DNA of 64,000 bases from Fuerstiella marisgermanici. GTDB lineage: Bacteria; Planctomycetota; Planctomycetia; Planctomycetales; Planctomycetaceae. The position numbers were made by a program, and so were the translations under genes. The stretch spans positions 3,100,001-3,164,000 of the forward strand of contig NZ_CP017641.1 in assembly GCF_001983935.1 (NCBI RefSeq), given 5' to 3'. The notes beneath the pieces were generated by a model that saw nothing but the letters and a program-made list of their open reading frames with translations, was not told the origin of the DNA and did not search any database. Shown here piece after piece: positions 34,321 through 43,651 of the stretch (the stretch's first letter is position 1; every line of letters starts with the position of its first letter).

Positions 34321-34861
34321 TCGCAGATTCCCCAGTCTGTAGATGCCACCTGCCGGTTGACACAGTCTCAACTCGAAAGTGATTGGGAGACCTGTCACGC
34401 AGCTTACGCATTTGCCCTTCACATCGAATGGGCTAATCCCCCTTGGCGAACGGACCGTTGACATTGTGCGAAGTTTTGCAAGTGCGTGCAACAAATTGCG
34501 TCGCGGATTCGATGCCCGTCCGCCCTTCCACAATCTGCGAATAGCAGCGTTCCGACGCTTAAGCCGCGGGAATACGGAGAAGAATCCGCTCCTTCAGCGA
34601 CAGCAATGTTGCCGGTGGTTTTCGGCGGTCGCACAAACCGTGAGCTGCAGCAAGCCGAAGGGCAACACGTCGTCATCAACTGAACGATGCTGGCACACAA
34701 ATAGCTTTTCGCTGTCGCCGCACCACCTGTTCCCCGGGACGACCGTTTGCTGACGGCGGAGCGGCGTAATCGGATTGACAGAATCCTCCAGAGGTCGCAA
34801 TTTCGACACGTGAGTCACAGATCAAAAATGTTTCCGGCGACCAGGCAAGATGCGCGGCGGC
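34321..34861. other. Upstream region of the protease gene, no other feature
   Basis: About 540 bases between the protease start and the terminator of the DUF1559 operon. The protease frame stays open upstream (to 34533) but lacks family features there. No repeat or RNA signature is seen; it is expected to contain the protease promoter. Confidence 0.4.
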
Positions 34862-34897
34862 AAAAAAAGACCTCCCCAAAAACATCAGGGAGGTCTT
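34862..34897 (-). terminator. Rho-independent terminator of the DUF1559-lipoprotein unit
   Basis: On the minus strand AAGACCTCCC pairs with GGGGAGGTCTT around TGATGTTTTT, followed by a run of T. It starts about 27 bases beyond the lipoprotein stop at 34925. Confidence 0.9.
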
Positions 34898-34924
34898 CAC
34901 TTCGAATTCTGGTCGGCCTTGCGG

Positions 34925-35089
34925 TCATTCCACAGTCAGAGTCCCTGACTGTTCGCCACCACCTTCGTCTGCAGTGGACAGCGCGCTACGGTCGGGAAGT
35001 GGTGAAGGATTTTCAGGGCGTTCCACTTCGCCCGCCCCGCCGCACCCGAGGCAACCCACCACCATGAGACTCATCAACAGTAATTTCAC
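34925..35089 (-). CDS. Tiny lipoprotein downstream of DUF1559 gene
   Basis: A 54-residue peptide with a lipoprotein signal: VKLLLMSLMVVGCLGCGGAG, with G-C-L-G-C-G-G offering the lipidated cysteine. It is followed by a Pro/Glu/Ser-rich tail ending GTLTVE. GTG at 35089 is selected by an AAAGG Shine-Dalgarno 8 bases upstream; an ATG at residue 6 is an alternative. It begins 49 bases after the DUF1559 stop and precedes a strong terminator, forming a two-gene unit. Such short lipoproteins often follow DUF1559 genes in planctomycetes (from memory). It is probably anchored to a membrane; its role is unknown. Confidence 0.7.
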   Translation of the reverse strand: MKLLLMSLMVVGCLGCGGAGEVERPENPSPLPDRSALSTADEGGGEQSGTLTVE

Positions 35090-35138
35090 ACCAGTGACCT
35101 TTCGAAAGAGAAGCAGGAATGCAGATACAAAGGGGAAA

Positions 35139-36167
35139 TTAGTATTCGCCGATGACCTCGCCATCCCCCATCGCAGCCAGGTTCCTGTATGTCGTACCGT
35201 CAATGTTAGTCGAAATATTTCTGACTGCACCATCGCCCATCGCAAACTGCACGGTTCCTGTGTGGTAGCTGTTAAACTGCCACGGGTTGCCAACCTTTTT
35301 CAGGCCCCACGCCGTCACCATGGCTGGCGCGTTGATCCAGTGGAAGTCGACATCTGTTCCGGCAGTGTCAGTTCCAATCGGCGGTGTTTCGTCACCCGTC
35401 AATTCACCAAACAGAAGCGTGTTGCTGGTGCCGTCGGTGATGTCACGGAATTTGTACTTCGTACGCTGGCCGAAAACGCCCTTCAGCCGAGCCCAGCTCG
35501 CATGCTGTGTAATAGGCCCAAAGTGACCGGCCACTCCGGTGTAGTTGGTCTTGCCCAATCCGTAGTCTGTGCTCCAGTAGGAATAAGTAATCGAACCGCC
35601 ACTAGCAGTTTGCCAGTAGTGGACGGCGGCCAACGTCCGAGAACTTCGGCCTCCTGCATCAGAAGGACAACTGAAGGCTGGAATCTTCGCCTGAGCAGCC
35701 GCCCATGTTGGACCGTCTCCGAAGAACGAACCTTCCACGATATAGTCATCGGCGGTCGTGGACGTGTCGGGGCGGAAGTCGACGCCTTTCCACACTTCCA
35801 TTTCGTTGTACAGGTTGGCTTGTTCAATCTGCGGCAGCAACTGAGGCAAAGTTCCGTAAAACTGGTGATCGTAGAAGGTCAGATTCTTGGGACCGGAACC
35901 GCCGAATGCCACGTCGATTGGTGGCGCGATACCGCCAGCCGGGAAGCGGTTGTACACGTCATGAAAGTTGTGAGCTGCCAACGCAAGCTGCTTCAAATTG
36001 TTCTTACACTGCGTCCGGCGGGCCGCTTCGCGAGCCTGTTGCACGGCAGGCAACAACAGCGAAATGAGGATCGCAATAATCGCAATCACAACCAAAAGCT
36101 CGATTAGGGTGAACCCGCCACGTGGGGCAGGAGCGGAACGACCGCTCTGCAGTCTCGATCTGTACAT
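35139..36167 (-). CDS. DUF1559 prepilin-like protein (H-X9-DG family)
   Basis: A 342-residue protein. The type IV prepilin-like N-terminus is GGFTLIELLVVIAIIAILIS, with the cleavage site G/F-T-L-I-E and the +5 Glu present. It continues with the family-standard LLPAVQQAREAARRTQCKNN. The rest is the planctomycete DUF1559 domain, ending in YHTGTVQFAMGDGAV, where H and D-G are separated by exactly nine residues (H-X9-DG). Exported through a type II secretion/pilus-like machinery; DUF1559 proteins are hugely expanded in planctomycetes with no single known role. ATG at 36167 is preceded by AGAAGGAG. It is followed by the tiny lipoprotein. Confidence 0.95.
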   Translation of the reverse strand: MYRSRLQSGRSAPAPRGGFTLIELLVVIAIIAILISLLLPAVQQAREAARRTQCKNNLKQLALAAHNFHDVYNRFPAGGIAPPIDVAFGGSGPKNLTFYDHQFYGTLPQLLPQIEQANLYNEMEVWKGVDFRPDTSTTADDYIVEGSFFGDGPTWAAAQAKIPAFSCPSDAGGRSSRTLAAVHYWQTASGGSITYSYWSTDYGLGKTNYTGVAGHFGPITQHASWARLKGVFGQRTKYKFRDITDGTSNTLLFGELTGDETPPIGTDTAGTDVDFHWINAPAMVTAWGLKKVGNPWQFNSYHTGTVQFAMGDGAVRNISTNIDGTTYRNLAAMGDGEVIGEY

Positions 36168-36718
36168 CAACCATTTCTCCTTCTGAAAAACTCAGACGCG
36201 AATAAAAAAACAAACGTCGGGTCAGATCGTAAGCGGCCAATTTGAGATGCGTAACCCCTTAGACATGCTTAATCTTACATTTTCTTAATATTACTTTTTA
36301 AATAACCGCCACAAACGGGTGTAGGAAATGCGCGGGAATCGGAGGACCGAGCCGGTGAGGCTCGCAGCCGTGACACCAACCGAAAAGGAAGAATGCTCGC
36401 TCGATATCGGCGCATACGCTCGACGGCGAAGTCGCGCAAAACGTTATGAGGAAACGTTTTAGAATGATCTACAGGATCAGCGGCCACTTTCGAAGCCATG
36501 GGGGTGCCCGCACCCGGCTCGACCAATTTGGGTGTGGCAAAAATCAAATAGACATGACGACATGCGGCGGAACGCTGGGTTGCCAGCCGCATTGCGGAGC
36601 GCTTCACTGCAATCGGCGAGGTCAGCTCGACATCTCGCCTGCAATCGCGCGGCGCGCAATCATGTGGCCGGAAAACGCGTTGCGACAAGGAAAACGCCCG
36701 CGTCTACAATTAAACAAC
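36168..36718. promoter_or_regulatory. Upstream region of the DUF1559 gene
   Basis: About 550 bases between the DUF1559 start and the rsmB stop. Around 36250-36310 it is A/T-rich (CTTAATATTACTTTTTAAAT-like), unlike the surrounding DNA; on the minus strand this offers -10-like TATTAA and TAATAT words and probably contains the DUF1559 promoter. The short frames across the rest have no motifs. Confidence 0.4.
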
Positions 36719-38155
36719 TCAGGCGCGCTGGAGCACCGCCTGGAAGGCTCCGTCAGCCGGTTGACCGGGTAGCTGCAGCTGCTGGCTTTGGACGGTCAGT
36801 TCCGGGACAAGACTGGCGACGTTCGCGACCAACTCCGTCGTTTCTTCCGGTTCGATGCTGCACGTGGAATAGACAATTCGACCACCGGGGCGCACGTGGT
36901 CCATCGCCGTCAGCAGCAACCTGGTTTGAAGCTGCACCAGTTCCGCCAGTTCGTCTTCTCGGAATCGCCACCGCGCTTCCGGTCGACGCGACAACACGCC
37001 CGTGTTGGAACACGGCACGTCTACCAGCACTGCGTCGTACGGGCCGCTGGGAATGTCTTCCCCGTCGCGGCTGATGAGAACCGTTTCGATGCTGCCAAAC
37101 TGCAGGCGGTTCACGCTTTCCTGAACCCGTCGCAACCGGTGTTCTGATACATCGCACGCGGTGATTTCGGCCGTGTCGCGGCTGAGTTCCGCCAGATGAG
37201 TCGACTTGCCTCCCGGAGCTGCGCACAGGTCCAGAATTTTTTCACCAGGTTGAGGAGCCAATAGTTCTGCAGCCAGCATGGCGGATTCATCCTGCACAGA
37301 CCACCAACCTTCCGCGTAGCCGGGCAGTTCGGTAATGCGAGCGGCATGGGGCAAACGAAGCGACCACGGATTGTGGCCGGGCAACACTTCAACGCCGTGT
37401 TCCGTCAATGCAGTCTGCACATGATTGACAGTCGCCGCCACTCGATTGATTCGCAAACACGTTTCGGGAATCTGCAGACTGGCGAAACACGTCGTCAGCA
37501 AATCAGACCGTGACAACCGCCCACTCCACCGCCGCGCTAAAGAACGTGGCAACGAGAACACTCGACCAACATATTCCGGAAGGTCGACGGCAGGGTCGGG
37601 AAAGATGGCCTGTTCGAGTCGACGATATGTGCCGCCGCTAGTCGGCAACGTGTTTGACGCGGGTTCATCAGTTGTGGCTTCGCCAACAAGTCGAGCCACG
37701 TTGCGAAGCACTCCGTTGGCAAATCCGCACCAGCGGCTGCAGCCGATCTGCTTGGCCAGTTCGACTGTGGTATCGACGGCCGCATGTTCCGGGGTTCGCG
37801 AGAACACGACCTGAAACACGCCAAGCTGCAGCAGCCGCCACAGGTCCGGTTCGACGTTGGAACGCGGGCGTGAAATCTGTGATTCCAGCAACGTGTCGAT
37901 CGTGCGACGACGGCGGACGACTCCGGATGCCACGTCCACAGCGAGACCTCGGTCCTGCCCGGAAAGTGCGTGCAACGAATCTGAGTCCGTCAGGATTTCA
38001 GACAAAAAACGACCAGTATCGTCGTACCGCTGCAGTGCGAACCAGGCCAGCATTCGTCCGCTGTGAAGGTGGTCTTCCAGCGGCAGCGTTTCCGATGTGT
38101 CTGCCGGTTTTGAAGGCCGCCGCGGTTGCCGTCGTTTTTTCCATGCGTTGTTCAT
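36719..38155 (-). CDS. rsmB: 16S rRNA (cytosine-C5)-methyltransferase, RsmB/NOP family
   Basis: A 478-residue protein. The N-terminal NusB-like RNA-binding domain spans about residues 30-170 ([49 protein letters not shown]). The C-terminal methyltransferase domain has [20 protein letters not shown] (motif I), [20 protein letters not shown] (motif IV, first catalytic Cys) and [15 protein letters not shown] (motif VI, second Cys). RsmB methylates C967 of 16S rRNA in E. coli. Its ATG lies inside the aroA stop (ATGA at 38152-38155), so aroA and rsmB are translationally coupled, an unusual pairing. Confidence 0.92.
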   Translation of the reverse strand: MNNAWKKRRQPRRPSKPADTSETLPLEDHLHSGRMLAWFALQRYDDTGRFLSEILTDSDSLHALSGQDRGLAVDVASGVVRRRRTIDTLLESQISRPRSNVEPDLWRLLQLGVFQVVFSRTPEHAAVDTTVELAKQIGCSRWCGFANGVLRNVARLVGEATTDEPASNTLPTSGGTYRRLEQAIFPDPAVDLPEYVGRVFSLPRSLARRWSGRLSRSDLLTTCFASLQIPETCLRINRVAATVNHVQTALTEHGVEVLPGHNPWSLRLPHAARITELPGYAEGWWSVQDESAMLAAELLAPQPGEKILDLCAAPGGKSTHLAELSRDTAEITACDVSEHRLRRVQESVNRLQFGSIETVLISRDGEDIPSGPYDAVLVDVPCSNTGVLSRRPEARWRFREDELAELVQLQTRLLLTAMDHVRPGGRIVYSTCSIEPEETTELVANVASLVPELTVQSQQLQLPGQPADGAFQAVLQRA

Positions 38156-39495
38156 GAGACACTCCGCTGGCTGGCAGCCGCCTGGTCTGAGCTATCGCCG
38201 GACAGAGTTCCATCGCACAACTGTTGAAGGTCGTCGAAATAGTTTGGATACGTTTTGCTGGTGCAGCCGGGGTCGAGAATGCAAATACCTTTCGCTCTTA
38301 ATCCGAGCAACGAAAAACTCATTGCCATGCGGTGATCATCGTAAGTATGAATTTCGGCAGGCTGCGGAACACCGGGGAAGATCTTCAAGCCATCGTCAAA
38401 TTCTTCCGCCTGAATTCCGGCTCGCCGCAGTTCGGTCACGACCGCTGCGATGCGATCCGTTTCTTTGTGTCGCATGTGTCCAACGTTGCGAATCGTTGTT
38501 GGCGAATCTGCGAAGCACGCCACCGTGGCCAGTGTTTGAGCCGTATCGCTGATGGCATTCATGTCGATGTCGACGCCGCATAGCGGTTTGCCGGTGACCG
38601 TGACGCTGCTGGCATTCCATGTCACTTCGCAGCCCATGCGTTCTAAAGCGGTGGCAAATTCCACGTCGCCCTGTAACGCGTTTTTCGAAAGCCCGTCAAC
38701 CGTGACGCGTCCACCAGTAACGGCTGCAGCTCCCAGAAAATAGCTCGCGGCCGAAGCATCAGGTTCGATGTCGTACTGTTGAGCCACATATTTCTGCGGC
38801 GGTATTTGAAACGACGAGAGGTCATCCGGATGCGAGACGGTGACTCCGAACGCCTTCATCATTTGAATGGTCATGGTGACGTAAGGTTTAGAAACCAATT
38901 CGCCTTCCACGTTCAGCGTGACGGGGGCGTCGGCGGCCGGTGCCATCATCAGCAAACTGCTAAGGAACTGGCTGGACAGATTTCCTGCGATGTCGACGGC
39001 GCCGCCAAGTCGGTTGTCAGATGCGGAATCGACAATCACCGGCGGGCATTGAGTCGATTGGTCGCGGCACTGTACGTTTGCTCCCAAAGCGTTTAGCGCT
39101 GAAACCAAGTCACCGATCGGCCGTTCGCGCATGCGTTCGACGCCGTCCAATTCGTACGGACCGCGTCCCAACGCGCACAGCGACGTGAGAAACCGAATGC
39201 TGGTGCCGCTGTTTTCCAACCACAACTCAGCCTTTTCGGCGGGAATCGTTCCGCCACAGCCTTCAACCCTGCACGTGCCGGCCGCGGAATCGTGCTGTAC
39301 AGCGATGCCGAGGCGATGGAGACTTTCCAGCATGACTTCCGTATCTTTGCTGAACAAAACACCAGTCAATGATGACGTTCCGTTCGCCATTGCCGCGATA
39401 ATCAACGCGCGATTGGTGATGCTTTTTGAGCCTGGCGGCCGGATCGTCCCGGACACGGGACCGTTCGTCGGCGTAATAAGTCGTGATTCAATCAT
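38152..39495 (-). CDS. aroA: 3-phosphoshikimate 1-carboxyvinyltransferase (EPSP synthase)
   Basis: A 447-residue EPSP synthase, sixth step of the shikimate pathway (shikimate-3-phosphate plus PEP). It has [20 protein letters not shown] with the N-terminal active-site Lys, the [20 protein letters not shown] segment, [33 protein letters not shown], then the C-terminal lobe with [19 protein letters not shown] and [20 protein letters not shown]. This N-S-G-T-(S/A)-x-R pattern places it in the standard class. ATG at 39495 is chosen (MIESRLITP) since upstream residues do not resemble the family. It overlaps rsmB by 4 bases. Confidence 0.95.
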   Translation of the reverse strand: MIESRLITPTNGPVSGTIRPPGSKSITNRALIIAAMANGTSSLTGVLFSKDTEVMLESLHRLGIAVQHDSAAGTCRVEGCGGTIPAEKAELWLENSGTSIRFLTSLCALGRGPYELDGVERMRERPIGDLVSALNALGANVQCRDQSTQCPPVIVDSASDNRLGGAVDIAGNLSSQFLSSLLMMAPAADAPVTLNVEGELVSKPYVTMTIQMMKAFGVTVSHPDDLSSFQIPPQKYVAQQYDIEPDASAASYFLGAAAVTGGRVTVDGLSKNALQGDVEFATALERMGCEVTWNASSVTVTGKPLCGVDIDMNAISDTAQTLATVACFADSPTTIRNVGHMRHKETDRIAAVVTELRRAGIQAEEFDDGLKIFPGVPQPAEIHTYDDHRMAMSFSLLGLRAKGICILDPGCTSKTYPNYFDDLQQLCDGTLSGDSSDQAAASQRSVS

Positions 39496-39871
39496 GCAGG
39501 TTCGAAGTGTGTTTAAAGATGAGTGCCATTGCGAAAAGCTGGCTTCGTGAGTCGCCGAACGCGCGTGCAACATAGCCGCGATTCCAGTCCGACTCCACCA
39601 GCGATGGCCAACGTTCCCAAGGTCCGCAGAATTGGCACGGTTCGCGCGGCCTCGCAGTAATTCGAACATTCAGCGACCGCTGCGCATCATGAAAATTGCG
39701 GCCGGATGGGAATCGTTAAAAAGTACACAGAACATCCATTTTGCTCATTGTGTTCAATTTGCACATTCCCGTATCGTCGTTAAGCTAGGCAGGATATGAA
39801 ATCGGGGCCTCGACTGTACACAGGCCAGGTAATAAGTAGTCCGCGTTTTGGAAGACGAAGGGGGAATTGAA
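39496..39871. promoter_or_regulatory. Divergent aroA-TIGR03000 intergenic region
   Basis: About 375 bases between divergent starts. The right half (about 39710-39800) is more A/T-rich, with TTGCAC (about 39758) followed 16 bases later by TAAGCT as a weak promoter candidate for the plus-strand gene, and GGGGGAA ahead of its ATG as the ribosome-binding site. No other feature. Confidence 0.35.
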
Positions 39872-40870
39872 ATGACACGGCTTAAGTTGTCTGTGGCAAT
39901 GACTGCGATCGCGTTGATGGGCATGAGCTCAAACGTAGAAGCAGGCGGTTTATTCGGTGGCGGCTCATACGGTTCAGCTGGAGGATCACTGGGTTCCTAC
40001 GGCGGCGGATCGTACGGCAGTGTTGGTGGTTCTTACGGCAGCACAGGCGATTCACACGGTTCGCATGGTTCTTCCGGCGTTTCACGTCGAGAAGCCCGTC
40101 GTGCAGCCAAACAAGCGGCATCGCACGGTTCTGATGGTGGATCTTACGGTTCTACCGGAGCTTCATACGGTTCAACGGGAGCTTCTTACGGATCGGGATC
40201 TTATGGTTCTGCTGGCTCTGGATCGTACGGTTCTGCTGGTTCAGCGTCCTATGGTTCAACAGGCTCAGCCGGATCCACAGGTTCACGAGTCAAGAAGGTT
40301 CGCGTTAAGCGAGTGAAAGTTCGTCGACCTTCGTCGTCACACGGTTCCAGTGGCGGAGCGTCTTCCGGGTCTTACGGATCATCTTCGTACGGCGGCAGCA
40401 GCAGCTATGGTAGCGGATCATCTGGCGGCAGCAGCTCTTACGGTGGTGGATCATACGGCGGCGGTTCCTATGGAGCCGGTTCATATGGCGTGTCTGGCAG
40501 CTATGGCGGACACTTCCAGGCAGCCACGACGCCTCAGGTTCCTTACCGAGTGGCCGCGGCTCAGCAGCCACGCGTTGCCGTGACAGCAGCACGACCGGTT
40601 CAGCAGTTCGCTTATGTTGTTGTGCAGCTGCCTGAAGATGCAACTTTGTATCTCGGCGGTAACCGAACAAACGTCACTGGCGGAGTTCGAAAGTTCAAAA
40701 TTCCCGTGACACACGCCGGTCAGAGCGTTGCGTACACCGTTCGTGCAGAATTGACTCGCAACGGTCAGGTCTATGTCGCAAAAAGCACAGAACAGCTGGT
40801 GGCTGGCAAGACTGTCAGCGTGAAGGTCAACGACGTCGCCGCAGCGGATGTCTCTGTCGCAACTCGTTAA
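39872..40870 (+). CDS. Exported Ser/Tyr/Gly-rich repeat protein with TIGR03000 C-terminal domain
   Basis: A 332-residue protein. The signal peptide (MTRLKLSVAMTAIALMGMSS, cleavage near VEA-G) is followed by about 200 residues made almost only of G-S-Y-G-S-(T/A)-G words, broken by a basic patch (REARRAAKQA) and a second one (RVKKVRVKRVKVRRPSSS). The C-terminal 85 residues are a planctomycete TIGR03000 domain: YVVVQLPEDATLYLGGNRTN, GGVRKFKIPVTHAGQSVAYT, VRAELTRNGQVYVAKSTEQ. It resembles a secreted or envelope structural protein, with the low-complexity part perhaps phase-separating or fibre-forming (inference). GGGGGAA 7 bases before the ATG supports the start. Confidence 0.87.
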   Translation: MTRLKLSVAMTAIALMGMSSNVEAGGLFGGGSYGSAGGSLGSYGGGSYGSVGGSYGSTGDSHGSHGSSGVSRREARRAAKQAASHGSDGGSYGSTGASYGSTGASYGSGSYGSAGSGSYGSAGSASYGSTGSAGSTGSRVKKVRVKRVKVRRPSSSHGSSGGASSGSYGSSSYGGSSSYGSGSSGGSSSYGGGSYGGGSYGAGSYGVSGSYGGHFQAATTPQVPYRVAAAQQPRVAVTAARPVQQFAYVVVQLPEDATLYLGGNRTNVTGGVRKFKIPVTHAGQSVAYTVRAELTRNGQVYVAKSTEQLVAGKTVSVKVNDVAAADVSVATR

Positions 40871-40937
40871 TTTGATCGGTTTCAGCTTTGAACGGGCGAT
40901 TTAGCCAGCAGTTCACAGCTTAAACGCAGCCCAACGA

Positions 40938-40977
40938 GCCTTCCTGAAATTTCATTTTCGGGAAGGTTTTTTTTTTT
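40938..40977 (+). terminator. Rho-independent terminator of the TIGR03000 gene
   Basis: CCTTCCTGAAAT and ATTTTCGGGAAGG form a stem followed by at least eleven T. It lies about 70 bases past the stop codon. Confidence 0.88.
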
Positions 40978-40989
40978 GGGGCTCTCCTT

Positions 40990-41247
40990 AGAACCTCTAA
41001 CAAAGCCTGTGTGGCCGCGTTGTGACGACAGTGGTCGAGATGCAAGGAAAAGTGACGAGGCGACAAATGTCGTCGAGGAGCGCTGACGCCGCAGATCGGC
41101 TGCTGTCGTGGCAACCCTCCGGGCCGTTTGTGGTTCCGCCTCAGGCGGCGTCGTTCGTCGTCGACGACATTTGTCGCCTCCTCCTCACTTCTTGCCTGAA
41201 ACGAAGCCACAAACGTCGCGGCTCACACAGGTTTTGCTAGGGGTTCT
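40990..41247. mobile_element. MITE-like element, copy A (258 bp)
   Basis: Imperfect terminal inverted repeats: AGAACCTCTAACAAAGCC (left, 40990) faces the complement of AGAACCCCTAGCAAAACC (right end, 41247). Inside lies a second inverted pair, GAGGCGACAAATGTCGTCGA near 41058 and its exact complement near 41158. The right half matches copy B at 43652-43807 over about 100 bases (CGACGTTTGTGG, TCAGGCA, AGTGAGGA, GAGGCGACAAATGTCGTCGA). No protein is encoded. No target-site duplication is clearly seen. It sits just behind the TIGR03000 terminator. Confidence 0.7.
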
Positions 41248-41368
41248 TTAGACCAGACCGCCCGATTTGCCACCGTCGTGCCGAATTTCATGAGGAATAG
41301 CCAGCTGCTGCCACGGAAATTGAACCAACAGCGATTCCTGGTTGCGTTCGGCGATTAAGCGATGAAGA

Positions 41369-41950
41369 ATGTCGGCTATGATTGCAGGTTTGAAAAAGGC
41401 GGGGTTCGTCGCCCTCAATCTTTGGCTGGTCTTCCACGTGTTCGCGGTGTTCATCGCGCCCGCCGGGATGCCGCCCGCCTCGCCGTTATTGGTGAATGCG
41501 TCGCGGATTGCTTTGCCGTACAACCAGGCGTTGTTTCTGAACCACGGGTACCACTATTTCGCGCCGGATCCGGGATCCAGCACGCTGGTGTCGTACCAGA
41601 TCCCGCAAGCGGGAGATGTGCCGATCAAAGGGCGTTTTCCCGAACCGACGATCTTCCCAAGGTTGCTGTACCATCGCTACTTCATGCTGGCAGAAAATAT
41701 CCGAGCGTTCCCACCGGAAACTCAGGCTGAGGTCTTTCGTAGCTACGCTCAGCACTTTGCTCAGCAGCACGATGCGTCGCAAATTTCGCTGTCATTCGTG
41801 AATCACGCGCCGTCATCGATTGCTCGCATCCAGGCGGGCGGACTCTTGTCTGACCCCGAAATGTACTTTGAAGAACCCATCGGGGACTTCGACTTTTCCG
41901 TTTCCGCGGACGACGAAAATTCTGTCTCGCTGCAAGATGCTTCCTTCTAG
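41369..41950 (+). CDS. Hypothetical protein with one N-terminal membrane segment
   Basis: A 193-residue protein with a single hydrophobic helix (FVALNLWLVFHVFAVFIAPA, about residues 13-33) and a soluble outside domain. It contains the segment YNQALFLNHGYHYFAPDPGS, which I associate loosely with planctomycete proteins linked to HTTM/gamma-carboxylase-like membrane proteins, although no such gene is adjacent. It is followed 21 bases later by the TPR lipoprotein gene on the same strand, so they are probably co-transcribed. ATG at 41369 is followed by another at 41378; either could start. Confidence 0.65.
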   Translation: MSAMIAGLKKAGFVALNLWLVFHVFAVFIAPAGMPPASPLLVNASRIALPYNQALFLNHGYHYFAPDPGSSTLVSYQIPQAGDVPIKGRFPEPTIFPRLLYHRYFMLAENIRAFPPETQAEVFRSYAQHFAQQHDASQISLSFVNHAPSSIARIQAGGLLSDPEMYFEEPIGDFDFSVSADDENSVSLQDASF

Positions 41951-41971
41951 GACCGTTCAAGGAATTTCACA

Positions 41972-43129
41972 GTGTTTCGCTCTAACCTTGTTGCGATGCG
42001 ACTGTTGCCAGTCGTTGCTGTTCTGTTTGTGGGCTGTTCTTCCGGCAAAGACAATCCGGAAGTCACGCTTGAGAAAGCCAACATTCAGTTCACTCGCGGC
42101 AACTACGACGACGCGATTCCCATCTACACCAAGGCGGCCGAAAAGCTGCCGGACCGGCCGGAACTGTATTTCAGCCGCGGCCTGTGCTACGAACGTCTGC
42201 AGCTTGATCAGAAGGCGTTTGAGGACTATGCCAGGTGCCTTGAGATTGATCCTCAGCACATTGATGCTCGCAATAACAGCGGCGTCGTGTTGGCGAATAT
42301 GGACCGTTACACAGAAGCGGCCGAGCAGTTTACGATTCTGATCGAACAAATGCCGGACAACGTGCTGGCTTTGCGTAACCGCGGCCTTTGCTATCACGAC
42401 TTGAAGAAGTTCGACAAAGCGCTGGCAGACTACGACCGCGGCATTGAGATCGCTCCTGACGACGCCGAAACCTGGTTCCAACGCGGCAACGTTCTGCTGG
42501 AACAATTAAAGCTGGCGGAAGCGGAAGCGGACTTTACCAAAGCCATCGAACTGCACCCCGAACATTCCAAGGCGTGGATGAATCGCGGCGTCACGCGTTA
42601 TCAGCTGGGCCACATGGAAGTCGCGATGGAAGACCTTCTGCACGCCCGCGAATTGGATGAAAACATCGTGATTCCGGGCATTAACTGGGTGCAGACTGCT
42701 CCAGCGGCGGCTGAAGTCGTGGTCGCTAAGCCGTTGCTGTCGCCTGAAGCGATGTCAGACCGCTGGGACGGCTGCGTCAACTTCGTGTTGCAGCATCTGG
42801 CGGAACAAGGTTACTCAGACATCAAAATCACGGACGACCTTCCCGAACACAAATGCGGATTGCTGACCGCGGCTAAGGACGGAAAGTCCTATGAAGTTGT
42901 GCTCGCATTCTCGTTCACAGCCGATGCGGATTCGGTGGAGATCCCGGGCCTGGCCACCGTGCCTCAGCCCGATTCGCTGCCCCGCGTTTTGGTGGTTGTT
43001 GCGGATTCGAAGACAGACGATTCGGAAACGACCGGCTTTCAAGTGGTCACATTCACAGAAGACTGGAAACCCGCCGCCGACAAGACGGTGCCCGTGCTAA
43101 GTCGTTTGAAGTTGACGCCTGAAAAGTAG
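41972..43129 (+). CDS. TPR-repeat lipoprotein
   Basis: A 385-residue protein. The lipoprotein signal is MRLLPVVAVLFVGCSSGKDN, with lipidation at the Cys of V-G-C-S-S. It carries about five to six tetratricopeptide repeats over residues 30-235 (IQFTRGNYDDAIPIYTKAAE, LYFSRGLCYERLQLDQKAFE, ALRNRGLCYHDLKKFDKALA, TWFQRGNVLLEQLKLAEAEA). The C-terminal 130 residues (from about 255) form an alpha/beta domain of no named family. GTG at 41972 has AGGA 8 bases upstream; the ATG at 41996 starts the signal itself and is the alternative. It is probably a periplasm-facing scaffold, co-transcribed with the gene before it. Confidence 0.82.
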   Translation: MFRSNLVAMRLLPVVAVLFVGCSSGKDNPEVTLEKANIQFTRGNYDDAIPIYTKAAEKLPDRPELYFSRGLCYERLQLDQKAFEDYARCLEIDPQHIDARNNSGVVLANMDRYTEAAEQFTILIEQMPDNVLALRNRGLCYHDLKKFDKALADYDRGIEIAPDDAETWFQRGNVLLEQLKLAEAEADFTKAIELHPEHSKAWMNRGVTRYQLGHMEVAMEDLLHARELDENIVIPGINWVQTAPAAAEVVVAKPLLSPEAMSDRWDGCVNFVLQHLAEQGYSDIKITDDLPEHKCGLLTAAKDGKSYEVVLAFSFTADADSVEIPGLATVPQPDSLPRVLVVVADSKTDDSETTGFQVVTFTEDWKPAADKTVPVLSRLKLTPEK

Positions 43130-43140
43130 GTGCGGCGGCT

Positions 43141-43563
43141 TCAATCGCCTGTGTACTCGCTTAACTGGTTAAGGTATTCATCCGGAATCGGGATCGACGT
43201 CAGGCCTTGTTCGGTGACCGTGCAGGAGACGGTCTTCATGGTGCCTTTTGCCACGGGGCGGCCGTCGATTGAGAAGTGGACGTCGTAGGTCAGGGACTTA
43301 ACGCCGATCCGCTGCAGCATGAGCTTCACTGTGAGCACGTCCCCGTATCTGGCTGGCGATTCGAAGCGGCAGCCGGCAGAAACTCGCGGCCAGCCAATAG
43401 TGGCCCCGCCCTCTTGCGGGTTGACGATCGTCAGGCCCAGAGATCGGAAGAATTCGTGCTCTGCCTGCTCCATCCACTTATAAAAGTTGGAAAAGTGGAC
43501 GATTCCGGCCATGTCGGTTTCGCAGAATTCAACGCGCCGTGTCGTTTCGAAGAATGATGCCAT
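43141..43563 (-). CDS. Acyl-CoA thioesterase (4HBT/YbgC-FadM type hotdog)
   Basis: A 140-residue single hotdog domain. RVEFCETDMAGIVHFSNFYK gives the family's D-x-x-G-x-V-H active-site motif (here ETDMAGIVH), followed by the central helix EQAEHEFFRSLGL and strands RFESPARYGDVLTVKLMLQR and VAKGTMKTVSCTV. YbgC/FadM-type enzymes hydrolyse short or long acyl-CoA. Full length for the family. It converges on the TPR lipoprotein with only 11 bases between stop codons. Copy B of the MITE-like element lies about 90 bases upstream of its start. Confidence 0.88.
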   Translation of the reverse strand: MASFFETTRRVEFCETDMAGIVHFSNFYKWMEQAEHEFFRSLGLTIVNPQEGGATIGWPRVSAGCRFESPARYGDVLTVKLMLQRIGVKSLTYDVHFSIDGRPVAKGTMKTVSCTVTEQGLTSIPIPDEYLNQLSEYTGD

Positions 43564-43651
43564 CGTAGTGGGGTGTCTCTGGTTGCCTACAAATTGTGAT
43601 GGCGGCTGATTTTCCTCAACCGCTGCAGCATGATAGAGTCCGTCGCTTTAA

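Noticed and set aside
36275-36688. 137-codon minus-strand frame between DUF1559 and rsmB
   Set aside because: No motif, no Shine-Dalgarno, and Arg/Ser/Ala-rich composition of a non-coding frame.
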